Positions 25,645 to 26,940 of a stretch of 26,940 nucleotides of DNA are shown here, piece by piece. Under the pieces are notes generated by a model. It was given only the letters and a program-made list of their open reading frames with translations, was not told where the DNA came from and did no database searches. The position numbers and the translations under genes were made by a program. This stretch comes from DAOMOD01 sp035444205 (lineage in GTDB: Bacteria; Pseudomonadota; Gammaproteobacteria; Xanthomonadales; BPKI01), in assembly GCA_035444205.1 (NCBI GenBank), contig DAOMOD010000028.1, positions 1-26,940 of the forward strand. Reading direction: 5' to 3'. The first letter of the stretch is position 1, and every line of letters begins with the position of its first letter.

Positions 25645-26728
25645 ATGCGCAAGATACTTCACATCGACATGGATGCCTTCTACGCCTCGGTCGAGCAGCG
25701 CGACGATCCCTCGCTGCGCGGGCGGCCGGTGGTGGTGGCCTGGCGCGGAGTGCGTTCGGTGGTGTGCGCGGCAAGCTACGAGGCGCGGCGCTTCGGCGTG
25801 CGCTCGGCCATGCCGGCNNNNNNNNNNNNNNNNNNNNNNNNNNNNNNNNNAGCGGCTTTGTCCCGACGCGGTGTTCGTGCCACCCGATTTCGTGCGTTAC
25901 CGCGATGTATCGCGCAAGGTGCGGGCCATTTTCGCGCGCCATACGGCGCTGATCGAGCCGCTGTCGCTGGACGAGGCCTATCTGGATGTGACGTCGAACG
26001 CGCTGGGCCTGCCGAGCGCGACCGCGGTGGCCGAGTCGATCCGCTCTTCCATACGCGAGGAACTCCACCTGACCGCCTCGGCAGGCGTGGCGCCCAACAA
26101 GTTCCTTGCCAAGATCGCATCGGACTGGCGCAAGCCGGACGGCTTGTTCGTGATCCGGCCGGAGCAGGCGCTGGATTTCCTGGCGCCCCTGCCGGTGGCC
26201 AGGCTGCCAGGCGTGGGCAAGGTGATGGAGCAGAGGCTGACCCGGTCGGGATTCAGGGTAGTGGCGGACCTGCGCGGTCACGCAGTGGAACTGGAGCGTC
26301 ATTTCGGACGCTGGGGCAGGCGCCTGCACGAACTGGCGCACGGGATCGACGAGCATCCGGTCGAGTCGGAACGACCGACACAGTCGGTCTCGGCCGAGGA
26401 TACCTTCGCGGAGGATCTGCAACTCGACCAGCTTGCACCGCACATCGAGCGTCTGGCCGGGAGGACCTGGGCGGCGGCGCGCAAGGAAAGCCGTGTGGCG
26501 CGCACCGTGGTGCTCAAGCTGAAGACCGCGCATTTTCGTGTGCTGACGCGCAGCGTGACGCCACCGGTACCGGTGGCGTCCGAGCGTGAACTGACGACGC
26601 TTGCCTGCGCGCTGCGCGAACGCGTGGAACTGCCTTCGGCGACGCGCTACCGGCTGGTGGGGGTCGGTCTCGGCAACTTCCGCGACGCGGACGAGATTGC
26701 GTCGGGACAGGCGGCGTTGTTCGAGTAG
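25645..26728 (+). CDS. dinB: DNA polymerase IV (translesion Y-family), interrupted by an assembly gap
   Basis: Y-family polymerase for lesion bypass. N-terminal HIDMDAFYASVEQRD holds Asp8 and a Tyr13 steric gate position; 'IEPLSLDEAYLDVT' holds the second catalytic pair; 'SAGVAPNKFLAKIASDWRKP' and 'LPGVGKVMEQRL' are palm and HhH signatures. The little-finger domain follows from about 'QSVSAEDTFAEDL'. The last residues QAALFE resemble a C-terminal beta-clamp binding motif (QxxLF). 33 N (25818-25850) break it between SAMPA and RLCPDAVF, and the flanking frames disagree as printed. Start 25645 matches the family exactly. No LexA-like box was identified upstream. Confidence 0.93.
25818..25850. 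other. Assembly gap (33 N) inside dinB
   Basis: The gap opens two bases into an alanine codon and closes with the last two bases of another codon. Restoring one frame needs a true length of 2 modulo 3. Confidence 0.95.
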
Positions 26729-26940
26729 GGCACCGGGAACGGCGCTATACTGGTGCCGTCGGGTCCTGGCTGGTCCCGAGCACGGCAATCATCACGGAAG
26801 CCGGCGCGTCGCGCGCACGGCCCGGATCGCGGTATCGCGGCGCATGCGGCTCCAGCAACTGGAGGGTATCGACATGGCGCTGCAACGTAACCGGTAACCC
26901 CGCGGCGTCCTTCCCCACATCGCAGTGCTGAGGACAATAG
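26729..26940. other. Region downstream of dinB without a recognised gene
   Basis: 212 bases. GGCACC (26729-26734) and GGTGCC (26752-26757) could pair as a weak hairpin around TATACT. Short open frames are present but none looks like a real gene; the next gene probably begins beyond the window. Confidence 0.4.

Overview
The window is GC-rich, densely coding DNA that reads as a chromosomal segment of a Xanthomonadales/Lysobacterales-type gammaproteobacterium. Three things suggest this: the many Sec-exported proteins, a remnant of a beta-helix secreted protein ending in the 'DIGSVE...IFSGGFE' tail common in that order, and the general gene repertoire (PurT, a MASE2-GGDEF cyclase, DinB, GldA/F/G-type ABC genes). 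The assignment is inference; no rRNA or marker phylogeny is available. Two runs of N (10 and 33 bases) lie inside genes and show that this is draft or scaffolded assembly.

Layout. 1-2184 (minus strand): the 5' part of a Ser/Thr protein kinase, running off the left edge; a lipoprotein with a DUF442-like phosphatase loop 14 bases upstream of it; and a small secreted protein. 2226-2515: a frameshifted remnant of a secreted beta-helix protein. 2829-7861 (plus): a tight five-gene operon with a GldA-type ATPase, a GldF-type permease, a GldG-type auxiliary protein, a DUF4340 protein interrupted by an N gap, and an unrecognised 118-residue membrane protein. 8071-11831 (plus): a 953-residue secreted alpha/beta-hydrolase with Ig-like domains, followed by a secreted protein with an 'LWPPN' domain. 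11921-14931 (minus): an FGGY carbohydrate kinase and an exported transglutaminase-like protein. 15038-16225 (plus): PurT. 16313-17612: a MAPEG membrane protein divergent from a TetR regulator, with a perfect palindrome between them. 17807-18817 (plus): an MDR-type quinone oxidoreductase with an apparent signal peptide. 18853-20337 (minus): a cysteine synthase fused to a glutaredoxin. 20356-20607: a 252-bp MITE-like element with 22-bp imperfect terminal inverted repeats, abutting an ORF remnant and a conserved hypothetical gene. 21594-23359 (plus): a DrrA/DrrB-type ABC exporter. 23529-24352 (plus): an SH3/metallo-beta-lactamase (ComEC-like) gene that has lost its middle. 24397-25512 (minus): a MASE2-GGDEF diguanylate cyclase. 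25645-26728 (plus): DinB (Pol IV), interrupted by an N gap.

How the genes relate. The five-gene Gld-like operon is the most coherent multi-gene system here. Its genes overlap by ATGA or are 2-4 bases apart, and it should encode an envelope ABC complex of unknown substrate with periplasmic accessory parts. The TetR/MAPEG pair looks like a small self-contained regulon. The drrAB pair is a standard exporter. Several loci are decaying or rearranged (beta-helix remnant, deleted MBL gene, MITE insertion), so parts of the window are accessory. I saw no tRNA, rRNA, CRISPR array, prophage or intact transposase.
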